Positions 35,338 through 48,000 of a stretch of DNA of 64,000 nt are shown piece after piece. Both the position numbers and the translations under genes were made by a program. Every line of letters starts with the position of its first letter. Within the stretch, counting starts at the first letter, position 1. The stretch comes from Plasmodium coatneyi. Its lineage: Eukaryota; Apicomplexa; Aconoidasida; Haemosporida; Plasmodiidae. The notes under the pieces are model-generated. The model saw nothing but the letters and a program-made list of their open reading frames with translations. It had not been told where the DNA came from and ran no database searches. The DNA lies in NCBI RefSeq assembly GCF_001680005.1, contig NC_033567.1:4092001-4156000 (forward strand). The letters are read 5' to 3'.

Positions 35338-35838
35338 AACTGTGTTGCTCGTTACCCGTGCGGGTGAAAGGCAAGTTTGTTTTTTTTGCGTAAAAATAAT
35401 TGCAATTTTGAGGTGTCATCGTAGTGAAAATGATACGTAAAAGAAAAAAAAAGAAAAGGAGTGGTACCCCTTCTTCGTGAACCCCCATTAATGTGCAAAT
35501 ATCGTTACAAAGTCCGACCTGCAATGTTCCACGTAAAATGAAAAGTAACCTCTGCACATAATCGCTTTCCATCTTAGCAAAAATTGGGGGTACCTTTTTT
35601 CGCGCTTTTCAAATTGGCTCTCGTTCGGCGGGCACATATGGGAATGTTCAAATTTTAGCATATATTTAAAGGTGCCTCTTTTTTTCCCCCCCATTTTGCG
35701 AACCCACCTCTGTGAAAGCGCATCGGGAATGCTCTCTACACATACTCGCTTCGCCAATTTAAACAGTTTTACCCCCTCGTGATGACCACTCCACACACAT
35801 GTGTGTTCACCTAATCAGTCCCCCCCATCGTTGCAATC
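35338..35838. other. Intergenic region upstream of the LYR-motif gene
   Basis: The two flanking genes run in the same direction, so a 3' UTR and a promoter are expected. I see short C and T runs (about 35679-35693) but no supported gene. The minus-strand frames here are short and not family-like. Confidence 0.5.
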
Positions 35839-36528
35839 ATGACGCTGATAAGGAAAGTGAACAGGAACGTCCTGCAGACCTTTAAGGAGCTATACAGAAC
35901 TGGGAAAAGGCTGAACATACATAAAACCACCTTTCTGTCCCAAACATATGAAAAAAATTGCTGGAGAAAAACAAGACTGAGGGAAGAAAAGGTTTATCAT
36001 AAGAAGTATAATTTTTTAAAATATGCATATGATGTTGTCAACTACGGAATTGAAAATAATTTAAAATTTCAAATTGAAGAAAAAAACATTGTAGAAGAGG
36101 AAGACTCATACATAGAAGAAGAGAAAAAAGACCATGAATGTGAGAAAAGCATAAAGGAGGAAGTAGCCACAGTTGATATGGAAATAAAAAATATTTTAAA
36201 ATTGCTGGAGGATGTAAATAGGAAATATAATCAGAATACAAAAAATGCCACACAAATATATTACCATTTTATGAACAGAAATGTTCCACTGAAAAAAAGT
36301 GAGTTTTTTAAAAAATATCAAAAAGTGTACAACGCAGCAGATTCGACAATACTTTATTATTATATAAAAAAATTTAAATTACTTACAAATAAAAAGAAGC
36401 ATTTAACGAATAAATTGCGCGTTTTAAAAATGAGGAAAAATGCCTTTGACAGTGTGAATTACTCCTTTTCAGTGGACAAGCTGGAGGAGATGTTCTACGA
36501 GCACGCCAGAAAAATCAACGTATTGTAA
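35839..36528 (+). CDS. LYR-motif-like small protein, 229 aa
   Basis: A single exon starts at ATG 35839. Near the N-terminus the sequence VLQTFKELYRTGKRL contains Leu18-Tyr19-Arg20 in an amphipathic helix, followed by more basic helix. This is the layout of LYR (Complex1_LYR) proteins, which act in mitochondrial Fe-S delivery, respiratory complex assembly and the mitochondrial ribosome. The rest is longer than a classic LYRM protein (about 90-120 aa). It has an acidic Glu/Lys stretch near residues 80-115 and a basic helical C-terminal half that could be coiled coil. The very basic N-terminus would also suit a mitochondrial protein. The LYR assignment rests on a short motif and could be coincidence. 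Confidence 0.7.
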   Translation: MTLIRKVNRNVLQTFKELYRTGKRLNIHKTTFLSQTYEKNCWRKTRLREEKVYHKKYNFLKYAYDVVNYGIENNLKFQIEEKNIVEEEDSYIEEEKKDHECEKSIKEEVATVDMEIKNILKLLEDVNRKYNQNTKNATQIYYHFMNRNVPLKKSEFFKKYQKVYNAADSTILYYYIKKFKLLTNKKKHLTNKLRVLKMRKNAFDSVNYSFSVDKLEEMFYEHARKINVL

Positions 36529-36661
36529 TTAGAGACGCACATGTGTGTGCAGGAAGTTTTGCTCTCCTCATATGCACATAGGTTATGTGCGTACACCTGT
36601 GTGTATGTGCTTATGCCATTTTGTGAAGCCGGGGTAGCCCTTTTTTTGATGCCCCTTTTGG
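36529..36661. other. Short convergent intergenic region
   Basis: Only 133 bp separate the stop codons of two converging genes, so their 3' UTRs very probably overlap. There is no other feature apart from short T runs and TGTGTG motifs. Confidence 0.6.
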
Positions 36662-37930
36662 CTATCCCATTTCGGAAGGATAAAAATCGCTCAGCAGTTT
36701 CTTCTGATTGGTAGTCAGTTCGTTAGTCTTTTCGTCCATTTCCCTTTTATTCGTATCTGTCTCGTTTTTTATGTCCTTCACTTGGTTTTCCATGTGCTCC
36801 TTAAAGTTGATGATCTGCTCTTTGGCTTCCCGCATGTCGCTGCTTAGCTTCGAAGGGGAGCAGAAATGGGGCACCGTAAAGACTTGTACATTTTTGCCAC
36901 CCATGAAGAGGTGCATATGCATATCCGTGTGCATGAAGCATACACAACGATTACTTCACAGTGACAAAAACAGACGTACCGAGTTGAGCGACTCCTCCAT
37001 CTTTTTATTCAGTGCCTCGTTTTCTTCGTTTATCAGCTGCAAAATTTCAATGTTTTTTTTTTTACTGTCTATTTGATTGTTTTCCTTATAAGTCGATAGT
37101 TCCTCCTTAAGACTTTCTATGTTTGTGTTCATTACGCTTAGCATCTGTGGGGGGAAACACACCAGTCCGGTGGTAAATAAGTGAGTTTTAAAAAATGGAG
37201 AAAAGGATTAGTGAAGGTATCTCCCCGATTGGTGCGCTCCTATCTAAATGAATAAGAACAAGCAAATGTAACCCCTCGACTCAGCAAAGCATAACGGTGC
37301 AAACGGTGGTGAATAATCGTACCCCCTTTATTTTGTCGAAGTAAGTCCGCATGCTCGTTTTGATCAGATTTATATTTTCCTCCTTCTCCTTCTTCAATTT
37401 GTTCACATCATTTTTTACAACTTCGAATTCGTCCATGAAGGTGTTGTTGTCCGTTGCTTTATCTTTATTGTTTCTGTTTAACTGGTCCAGATAATATTTT
37501 AGCTCCTCTAGATTTTCATGCGTGTTATCCTTAAGGGAGTTTATTTTTTCATCAAAATATGCCTTCATTTTGTCTATATGTTCAGACAAATCTTCATGCT
37601 TCCGTTTGTTACTCTCCTTTTCTTCTAGGAACAAATTGTGCAGGGTTTCAAACACATTTTTCCCTGCGTCCTTGTGAAATGAAGGGGGGGGGATATATGT
37701 GTGTCTGCATGGATAGGGGTTGACTCTCCACTAAAGGAAAGGCCCAGTGGATGATGATCGATGCGTGTATGTTACGTGGGTCACTCATACTATGGATGGG
37801 TCGGGGAAAACGAGTTTCGATAAAAATCACAATGTGCAAGATTATTTATGGGTGTTACTTTCTTTTTCAAATCCTCGGAGGGAACTTTATTCTTTTCAGG
37901 GGGCGGGGCCTTCACGTTAGAGCGCTCCAT
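36662..37930 (-). CDS. Coiled-coil protein, SF-assemblin-like, 4 exons, 256 aa
   Basis: Exons are 37930-37859, 37670-37323, 37144-36980 and 36847-36662, all joined in phase 0 with GT..AG introns. After a Pro-rich head of about 24 residues, the protein is almost entirely heptad-patterned coiled coil rich in Glu, Lys and Asn, for example LFLEEKESNKRKHEDLSEH and KMKAYFDEKINSLKDN. Length, the short non-helical head and the unbroken coil resemble striated-fiber assemblin. SF-assemblin proteins in apicomplexans form the fibre that links centrosome and daughter-cell cytoskeleton during division. Coiled coils are hard to tell apart by eye, so another coiled-coil family is possible. Coding status is well supported by four junctions that keep the frame. 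Confidence 0.78.
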
Positions 37931-38817
37931 TTTGTTTCATTTTTCAAGTTAAGATGTGAGAATAAGGGGATCTGCGTATCTGTCTGGGTACATGTGTAAG
38001 CGAAGGGGCACACACATATGACAGGATCACCCCTTTTAAGCCGAATCCAGGGAAGTCTAATCCGAGGCACGATTGGACACCTGCTGCGATAAGGCAGTAA
38101 ATGCAAAAGGGGAAACAAAAAAAAAGGAAAATTCTTTTTAATTACTTTTTTTTTTGGATGCATTACATCAACAAGACAGGGTGTTTATTCAAATAACATT
38201 GGTTCGAATGTTTGCCGGGGGACATAAAAAAAAAAAAAAACTAATTAATGGCACGTACGTGTGTACTCATATGTGTACACATGCAAATGCATGAGCAGCA
38301 ATAACGTCATATGATTCAAGCATTTAAAAAAAAATAATGGACTGCTAAACGTGGCATATGGGCTAAGAATTAAAGAAGGGGGAAGGTGCTAAAGTGAAAA
38401 ATCAAAAAGCGCAGGATGCGTGATATCCCGTTATAGGTGAAATGAAAGTAACAAAAACGAAAAATATTTTTATAATGCGAAAACTGTAAAAGGGTGATAA
38501 CTAATAAGGGTAAAAAAAAAAAAAAAATTAACAAAGAGGAAAAATAAAAATATGTTTTGCGTTAATGCTAACATATACGTAGGAAGATGAACTACCTTTA
38601 ATTTAATTTTTGCTTATTGGTTTCACGTGGATAGGACACCATCGCACTTTTATCTTTCGTGCGTCCTCACAGCGTATGCATGTGTGGTTAAAATTGGTAC
38701 ACACGTATGTACGTACGTATGCTTGGCACGTTAGTGATAACTCCACACATTGGTAGAAACCAACAAATGGCCACTACATACTAAACAAACTGGTATGATT
38801 CTAATGTATATTCTACC
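37931..38817. other. Intergenic region between the coiled-coil gene and LUC7
   Basis: Both neighbours are on the minus strand, so it should hold the coiled-coil gene's promoter and the LUC7 3' UTR. A runs lie near 38227-38240 and 38513-38527. An imperfect inverted repeat centred near 38205 contains GGTTCGAA but lacks the rest of a tRNA. Nothing else is seen. Confidence 0.5.
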
Positions 38818-41121
38818 TCATTTGTGTCTACTCGATCGCCCTTTATGTCTTCCCCTGGAACGTCTTGAGCTACTGGATCTGCTTCTATGCGAAGATGAAT
38901 GCCTTCTCGACCGCTTGCTCCTACTGGAGTGATGTGTCCGACTATGCCTATCATGGGATCTGTGATGTTTTGAACTTCTTCTATGGCTTCTCGATCTTTT
39001 TCTGTGTTCACGATGGCGGGGGCTTCTTTCTCTTCTGGAGGATTTCTCATCATGCGCATATTTTTCTTTTCTATATTTCTCAATAATTTTTTCTCGTTCC
39101 TTTACACTGTCTTTCAATTTGCTTAGCGCGTTTCTTATCTTTTCAAATCCTAAATGCTGCTTTCCATTAGCATGATTTTCCAATTTCGGAGTGTGGTCCC
39201 CCGTCGATTTCATGGCGCCGCATATTTCGCAAACCTATGCAGGGGTATGAGCGTCGAAAAGGTGAGCATGCCAGATGTGCACATGTAACGCGTTGTGATA
39301 GCCGTTCGTTAATGCATAAGCGTACATGTGTAGAAGTACAATATGAATGACCTCTTTTTTTATTATTTTATTTTTTTTTTTTTATCCATTTTATATTACC
39401 TTCAAATTTGGCTCTGCCACCTTCTCAGGCTCCTCATTTAACCTTTTGATTTCTGCTTGGAGGGTGGTCACTTGGCTGTTAAAACTGTCTGCCTTGATTA
39501 AGTCCCCCTGCGGGAATGGAACGTAGGAAACACACCCCAAATATTTTCAATAAGGACGCCAAAGTGGTGTAAACCTCTGCTCAAAATAACCACAATGAGA
39601 GCGGCCCCAGCGGAAGAATGTGTGTTACCTTTTCCCGAGCTTCTTCTTCCTTTTTTTGTAAGTCCTCTATGTGACTGCTGATGCTTTCGATTCTACAGAT
39701 GGTGCAAAAAAAAAAAAAAAAAAAAAAAAAGATAATTACAATGATAGTGAGCAAAACGAATAACGGAACTAATGTTACGGCCACGTGACACAACACTGTG
39801 CGTGAGGGAAACTTCCCCACTTGGTGTACCACTGTGCTTTCTTACTTCTCCTTCTTGTCAACAGGATTTTTGCTATTCTCCGACATGTACCTTAATTTCT
39901 CCTTGCTCCTCTCAATTTTGTGATCGGCCAATTCGACAATATCTTCCAGCGTTTCTGGCAGAAGAAAAAAAAGTGCAAAATGGGGTACTATTTTATAAGC
40001 GTAGGGGGAAGGTAAGAGTTTCAAAAAAAAAAAAAAAAAAGGCGTCATACTCATAAACTTTTGCTGATACTTTGCTAGGTAGTATTTATAATCTTCATGA
40101 TTTGCCAGTTGTTCCTTTAGCACTTCTGAATGTATGTTTTTGCATCTACGGAAGGGCGAGAAAAATAGACAAAACACATTTGAAACGATTTTAAAGCATA
40201 CAGTCCATAGGTTTGTATGTGTCTACCCATGCTTGAGTGTCATTCTGCAGACTCTTTTTCCTTTCCTTCTCGCAAAATTGAAGCTCATTTATGTTGCACA
40301 ACGTGGTAACGTTCACACAAATACGGTATACCCACATAGGAAGGTCGTTTCTATATGCACGATTGCTTCTTGCGATGTAACTGTGCACATCAATTCATTC
40401 GTGCGTATAAGGGTACCTCCCCCTCTCCCTCACTTAATAGAATTACACATTCCCGAAACGTACCTTCCTATGTCACTTTTTGTGTTGGGGAAAAGATCGT
40501 GCGGACAAAAATCAACTAAGTAGTACTTGCAAACCTGCCAAAAAGTGAAGCAATTTTTACGTGTGAATAATTTCATGCGAATGCACATAAGAAGGTGAGC
40601 TTATCTTTACACTTTTCGACCTACATTGTCGTCCTTGAAGGTGTGCTTTTTCCTGGCATCCGTTTCGTTCCTGTCTTTTCCCATTAGGGAATCTAACAAT
40701 GCTGCGGTGTGTACGACGAGATAAAAAAAAAATATATATATAAATATATGTATATCACTGCATATTTATGTAGAGTTATGTGCCCACGTTTTTGAACTCA
40801 TAAGATTGTTAAACTGGCGGGTTCACAAAATTAGAGGGTATACTTAAACGGTGGCCTCGTCGACATGATACACACAGACAAACACGAAAATAGTGGCACT
40901 ACATACACCACCGCAGAGTTGAATGATAACCCTCGAATGGGGCATTATTTGCGCCGCCTGGGATAGAATCTGTGTGTGGTGAAAAACACAACCCTCTTCA
41001 GACGTGTCCAACCAGACACATCTGCACGTATAATGTGCACAGGTGATATGTGTTCCTTCACACTCTTTTTCGCGTGAAACATATTCCTTTTTTTTTCTTT
41101 CTTACATCTCATTTCTTCCAT
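38818..41121 (-). CDS. LUC7: LUC7-like U1 snRNP splicing factor, 8 exons, 318 aa
   Basis: Exons are 41121-41106, 40701-40625, 40534-40464, 40145-40051, 39954-39846, 39692-39629, 39507-39400 and 39234-38818; all junctions keep the frame and total 957 nt. The first exon is only 16 nt and codes MEEMR plus one base, completing the family start MEEMRSLLDSLMGKDRN. The first zinc finger follows (VCKYYLVDFCPHDLF...CKNIH, CCCH type). A helical region comes next, then the second finger (VCEICGAM...HANGKQHLGF, C2H2 type), and finally an Arg/Ser-rich tail of about 80 residues. LUC7 proteins belong to U1 snRNP and help choose 5' splice sites in the nucleus. Both fingers and the RS tail are intact, so it should be functional. 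Confidence 0.93.
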
Positions 41122-42063
41122 TGTCGAAAGGGGGGGTTATCGGAAAATGTCCATTGCATACGAGGTGAAGTAGAGGCACGGCATGCTGCCCTGGGTAACT
41201 TGTGTGCGCTTTGGCCCGTTTGGCCTTTCGCACTTATCGTTGCCTCTGTTTCCGTTTTACTCCTACTTCCTTTGTGTACTCTCCAAACATTAATTTAACC
41301 CTTGGGCGGTTAAACCATTCATAATGTTCTTTCGAATTTTAACAACTCGAGGGGGTTAAAAGAGACGGGTGAAATGAAACACACAAAATGTGCGATGCGT
41401 AGGAAACGCAAAAGCACATGCAAGAATGTATGCATATAAATATATACACATATATGTTCATATATATTACATGCATTTGTACACTTTTAGCTTACGCATT
41501 TGGCATTGCCCTCACAAATGAGTTGCAGCAGAGCAAAAAAAAAAAAAAAAAAAAGAAGAGAATCAAATGCTTGCGGGAAATAACGTAATAAAAGAAACAA
41601 GAAAAAATGAAGAAAGGAAAAAAAAAAAAAACATTAATGGTCAAACAAAGGGGGAAATGCCATTTTGTACAAATACGGGGAAAATAAAAACATCACTCGA
41701 ATCAAACATTTGGTAAAGAAAAGTGTGCATACGTATTTCCCCATGTATGCACAGCACATGCTGAAGCATACTTTATGTGTGTTCGTGCGGGAATACAAAA
41801 ATGCGGAAAACTAATGGCGGTCAAAATTGTGACTCTTTTCGTGTATGCATGTGTATGTAAATATATATATGCATTTTTTTTTTTTTTACAAAACGAGGTA
41901 TTGTTATAGGGTTAAGGGGTAAAAAATTACGAAGGGTTAAGTTTCCCTATATGGACTGCCTTTCTTTAATGAAACAGTTTTTCATCCCTTGGTGCTCACA
42001 AACGGTATTGCTCAGATGTATACACATATGCACAACGCACACCCTTTCAATTTTCTCCTCCTG
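41122..42063. other. Upstream region of LUC7, downstream of MON2
   Basis: No gene supported. It contains an A20 run at 41535-41554, a second A run near 41620-41632, a T run near 41874-41887, and two copies of GGGTTAAG at about 41909-41916 and 41934-41941, which look like parts of the Plasmodium telomere motif. The LUC7 promoter and MON2 3' UTR should lie here. Confidence 0.5.
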
Positions 42064-45000
42064 TTATCCAAAATTGTTGGAGCATAGAGGGTATGATATA
42101 AGCTTCAGTAATTCTTTAACCGTGGTAAACACTTTCCTGTAAAAAATGGCACCGTGGATGGGGGGCAGATGTATTAGTGGCGTCATGAAAAGGAGGGAAG
42201 TTGCTGAAAAGACCGCTCCGTGCTTGTACCAACCGAAGGTGAGGGCGCACAACGTGGATGCACAATTATGTGTTGCGGCTTTCCACTTGTGCAAGAGGAA
42301 ATTCCCCCTTCTTTTCCACTTACGTATTTTCCGTGTTTAGGCAATCCAACAGGTAGGGGTAGCAAATGAACAGGTGCGCCTTGTCCTCTGAGCATGGGGA
42401 GAAACAAAAAGGGGAGAATTACTAATAGGTACTCCATAAAGGGGCGTCTCCAATGGGGGAAATCCCAAACGTGGTGGGTGAAAAAGGGCGCACAGAACAA
42501 AACGACGCACGAAGGCACTTCCCCTTGTGGCCTACCTGAGCGTTTCAGTATCGAACTGCTCTTCATGTCGATGTAGGAGTAGTAACACTTCAACTTCTTC
42601 ATTTCGTATAAAATAAACAAAACTTCGTCAGCATTCTTGTTAAGGGGGAAAAAAAAAAGTGGAAAAAATGACAGACATGTTGATACCCACCGGACATTGC
42701 CATTTATATTCCTCTTACAATTTTAAATAAATACAAATTTGTCCATCTAATTTGCACCGTGAAAAGTTACAAAACTGGCCGCAAAAAAAAAAGCGTTCAT
42801 GTAAAAATAGGAAACACTGGGCAATTATTAAACGGATGAAATTTTCACAAATTATTACCTCATTATTTTCACTTGAAAAGCTCCTCAGGGTCAGCACACA
42901 TTTCTTTAGCATGACTAACGTCATAAAAGTTGTGTAGTAACTGTTGTTGTAATTCTCCTTGGTCATCTTTTCATATTCCTCAAACAGTCTGCCGGGTGGA
43001 CAAAAAAAAAAACGCAGTTAGGGTAAACAATATATGCAGAATGCAAAACTGAGAGGGCCATGGCATTGCAAACATGGGATATGTTACACGCGTGATGCGC
43101 ACCATGCAGATAATACGCACGCCACTCACATCTGCAGCGTCCAGCTTGAGAAGGCCCTTCGCTTCTTATCGTTCAGTTCGCTTATAACTTTTGTCTGAGG
43201 GGGTAAAAGAAGGGTGGTGCGTCAAACGGGGATATTATCATCACGTTGGGAAGTAGGCACAGTATTTGCCGTGGTGCGGCGCCTCTCCACCTCCCAATTG
43301 TGAGTATGTTACCAAGTATATTTTTATAAACAGTGGAGCCTTCGAGTTCTGCACCAAGTAATGGTTCCTTATAAATTTTATGAGCATGATGTCGAGCATG
43401 TCAATTTTGTCATTGCTGCCTGGGGAAAAGTATACATATATACATACATGTATAACCCCATGGGGGGAACAATAACAAGATTTCACAAAAATGTAAGAGG
43501 GACCCGCAAATGTGCACAGCTATTCAATACAAGGATGTTACGGTAGAGTGACCCCCCTCTTCAGCACTTACAACTAACGAAAAGAATCTTCTCGACGGAG
43601 AAAATGACGGCACACCAGTACTTGTACAAATCCTCCTTGGCGATATTCCCCGAAATGTCAAGCATATTATACGTAATTTTCAGCAGGATGATAATACTTT
43701 CGTAAAAGACAAAGCAGGAATTGTTACTTATATTATGCAAGAAGCATTTCACGTGATTCGCCATAATGTATGGAAACATATTAAGAAAGGAAAGGACCAG
43801 AGAGTAATTTTCTTTCTGATAAAATAGGCTGTAAAATTCTTGTCTCATAAAATTACACAGTATGATGGAGAAAATTATATTTACATTATAGTTGGGATAT
43901 AAATTGAACTTGTTATGAATGTAGAAAATTAAGAAAGGAGTGAAATAATTGAACAATCCTATGGAAAATGTTTGGAAATATTCTATATAATTATTTAATG
44001 GGTAAATTTTCTTATAATTTAAGGTAAATAATCTGCTACATTCCTTATTTTCCTCATTCAGTTCCTTTGTGTTTATGTCCATATCGAGTTTGTTATATGT
44101 ATCGTTCAGTTCTACCTTTTCAATTATTTCATCCGAGTTTTCATTAAACAGTATTTTCTCATCAAAAATAAAGTGTAACAATTTGGTGAGGATGGATTTT
44201 TTCTCTTCATTCTCTGACAAAATTAGTAGCAAATATTTTACGCACTTTAGGAGTTCCTCGTTTACTAGGAGATTTATTTTGTCATATTCTAGCGTTTGAA
44301 AAATGTCCATCATGATGGTAAAAATTTCGCTATTTAAGTGACCATTTAGGAAGCCAGTGTATATGTCTTTACTCTCCAATTTTGCCTTTTCTCCAAATGA
44401 TTCTGCGCTATATATGCTTTTGTTGTTCTCCAATATGTTGTAAATATTTAGTGGGTCATCCGATGCTTGGTTCGTTTTATACTCAAATGTGAAGTGGCCG
44501 TTTAGGAAGGATGCCCTCTTTGGAGGGTACTCCACTACTTCTCCTTGTGGCCCATCCTTCTGTGCCCCCTTGGGGGGGTTACTTCCCGTCTTGTTCGTTG
44601 CGGCAATGATGTCTCTTCCCGCATGACGTGCGATGGTCTCCCCCCCGCTAACGAAGTAATCAAAAAACAACTCATTCAAAATGGAATCGTAGTTCAGGAA
44701 GGAGTAGGTTTTCCCTTCCACTGGGTTCAGCACAACCTCCACGCTGGACGTAAACAACAAATGAAACATATGCAAATACATCAGCGAGTGCACATATATC
44801 CACTTGTCCGTGTAGACAGTTTTCAGATTTTCTATAAGGAGCTTCAAAATGAAATCCTTAATCTTCTGGTCATCAGTGTAGTAGGCATAATTGTAAATGT
44901 AAAAAAGACACATGTCGAAAATGCTTACACGATCAGAGCACCTATTCTTATTCCCTAGCGAATTCTTCATTGTGAAGTGGCACACATTATAGTGGGTCAG

Positions 45001-48000
45001 TTTGGACATAAAAATGTTGTTAAGTATTTGCAATATCGATATGTGCAGCTCAAACATGTTCGTACTCTTATACTTCACAAACAGTGTGGTCTTCAGGATA
45101 TTCACAAAGGTGCCATAAAAATTGTAAAACTTTCTGTAGTTGCTTTGCTCCAGGAGGATCCGATTGCACCCTTCTATGATTAGGATGAAGCTTTCGATCC
45201 ACTGCTTCAGTTTGCTGTCCCTTGAATGGTGGACGATAATTTTGCTGAAGTTTTCATTTACATAGTCGTACAGGTCTTCGTTTTTTTCCGGGTCCAAAGC
45301 GGTATTTCCAGGGATGCTTACATTTCTACTTGGACCTCCGCTTCCGTTACTGCTGGGGATGCTGGCCCCTTTTTCAATTTCGCTTAACAAATGGGGGTTC
45401 TCCTTCATTTCCCTCCTCCCTTTTTTTCTTTTTTTCTCTGCAAATTGTCCTTCCATCTCTGCCGTGAGGTCAGCGAAACTCTTCCTGAACTGTTCCCCCA
45501 GTGAGGTTCTGCTTCGTTCAAGCGGTTCTTCATTTGTTGCGGCTTTACCAGTGTTTTCTCCCTCCAATGGGAAGCCGCTAACGTTTGCGATCCGGTTTAC
45601 ACTGGTAGATTCACCTGATTGGTGATCCCCTTGGTGCTCATTCCTACATTCCATCTCGAAATATCCCTGCAACTTGGAGTAGTACCTAACGCTCAATCGC
45701 TTAAGTAACAAACAGATGGATGTCTTGTAAAAGAAAAAGTCGAATTTGCATATATGCGTGGACAAAATACTAATGATCGTTTTGATGCTGCAATTTCGGA
45801 CCTCTATTCTTTCGTCAAAGCAGAGCTTCATAAGTTGATTCAAAATGAAGATAAAAAAACTTTTCATTTTTATGTTTTTCATTTTTATTTCCTTTTCGTA
45901 TATGTAAATTTTTCTATTTTCTATGGCGCAAATGTGAAGGAGTTTGTTTTGGCCAGTTTTGTTTTCATCCCGTTGGGTGGTGTCTTTTTCTCCTCCTTCC
46001 GTTTCACAAGGGTCCTTTTCATTTACATTCCCCTTCAGCAAGTGAGAGCGCCCAACAATGTAATCAACGATGGACCAGGAAAAATTGATGGCCCTGAAGG
46101 ATACGTTATTGCTCAAAACATTTAGGGACGAAAAGAGGATGAGCATGTGGATGACGACTTCCATAATTTTGCACACAGGGACTTCCTCAATATAGTCTAC
46201 AATTATAATCTCCAGGATGTTAAAAATGTTATTAATGTTGGATATATTTTCTTCCATTATTTGTTGGCTATCCTCTTCTTCGCCGTTGGCATTTATTAAA
46301 CTTTTTTTTTTTAACTCCTTCTGGAATGATACGTAGAGGAGGAAAATAATAAACAGCCACATGTCCTTGTTAAAAAAGGAAGCATTTTTTCTAATGCAAT
46401 TTAAGAAGGAGCTAATAAAATAGGATCGATAAAAGGCATGCGGGTTAACTATGAACAGGAAAAATGGCTTAAACAGCAGAAACTGAATTTCAAAGTTGTG
46501 TTTATAATGTACAACAGACTCTTTTATAATATTGAACAAGGTGTCAACGCTCTTTTTTTGGATGTCATTATTTTTGCACAGGGAAAGCAGTAATATGTTC
46601 ATGCAGCAGTTGTTGTAAATGCTTTTTATCTTATCCAGGTTGATGACACATAGCGTCTCTATCATATACAGGGGGTAGAAATCTTCGAAGATGCAAAATT
46701 TTTCTAATTTCTTCAATACGATGTAGTAGGTGTGCTCCTTCGCTGCATAACCGCTCGGTTTATCATTCATTTTTTGGGGGAAGGTTGTCTCCTCGGTGGG
46801 AACTCCCTCTCCTGATATAGTTACGCATTCGCTGTTGGTTGGTCTATCCTTCGCCATTTCGTTACGCACCACCCCTTTACGATGCTCCCCCTTTGCTAAA
46901 AAGAACATATCCGTGTAGAAGGCAAAATAGGTTGTGTACATGGGGTCAAAATGGGACAGATAATAATAATACACCTCAAAAATGTTAGCATTGTTTTGCA
47001 AAAATTCGATATATTTTTCAATTATATTTTTCTTTCTATTTAGTTTGTTAAACTTTATGTATTCACCACTGCTTGGAGTTGTGTCTTCTTCGTTCTTTTC
47101 CCTTCGGAGGGAGTTTCCCGAATGGAAGGATGCCCCTTTGGAGGGCTCCGTTAACCTGGTATTGCCTTCCTTTCCATCCTCGCAGTTAGGCCCATTTTGG
47201 GAACTTCCTATATGGCCGTTCAGTACAGCGGTGCACATATCCTTAGAGCCTCCTACACCCACATGTGCATCTCCATTTTGTTTACTCCCTTCGCTTGTTA
47301 TGTGGCCCCCCTTGGGCCCCACCTTCCTCTGCTTGAAGAACTGATTAAATATCATAAAATGAATTGCATTCAAAATATTAACCAACGTGGAAAGCTTATA
47401 AAATATGGTATTCTTAAAAAAGTAAGAAAATGAGGAAAAAATGACAGTAATTTCTGCACACAGTACAGGATTTTTCTGAATAAACCTCAATATAAAATAA
47501 CAGAATTCAGCACTTTTTGAATTTACATTTTGTACATAAGTATTTTTATCCGAGTCGATAAATCTCTTACTTAGAGAGAAGATAAAGTCTTCCTCATTTT
47601 TGTTAATGTGATGAAGGAAGTTTAAAAATTCAATCGTTTTGTTCTCTATGGAAGATATATACTTATATATGTAGTTAACTTCGACGAACAGGTTAATCAT
47701 TCTTAGCCAGTTGTCAAAATGGAGGTTGTCTCCATAAATGAAAAATATGCTAATGACTGCTTTTATCGAGAGAATATATTTTACGTTATTCAAATCGTTG
47801 TTTATGAAGTATGATTCTTTCAATATGATACTAATGATCTCGTCAAAATATTTTATACGATCTTCGTTCAATGTCGATTTGTAGCAGACAAAATTGGACT
47901 CGACGCTTTCTATGCTCGTCTTTTTTGAGATGGATTTGTTAGCCAGTACGTGATCCGTGTTTCTTCTTAGACTACTATTTCTTTTGCCTCTTCCAGCGCA

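Noticed and set aside
38193..38220. GGTTCGAA within an inverted repeat, looking like a tRNA T-loop
   Set aside because: No matching acceptor stem, D arm or anticodon arm could be placed around it.
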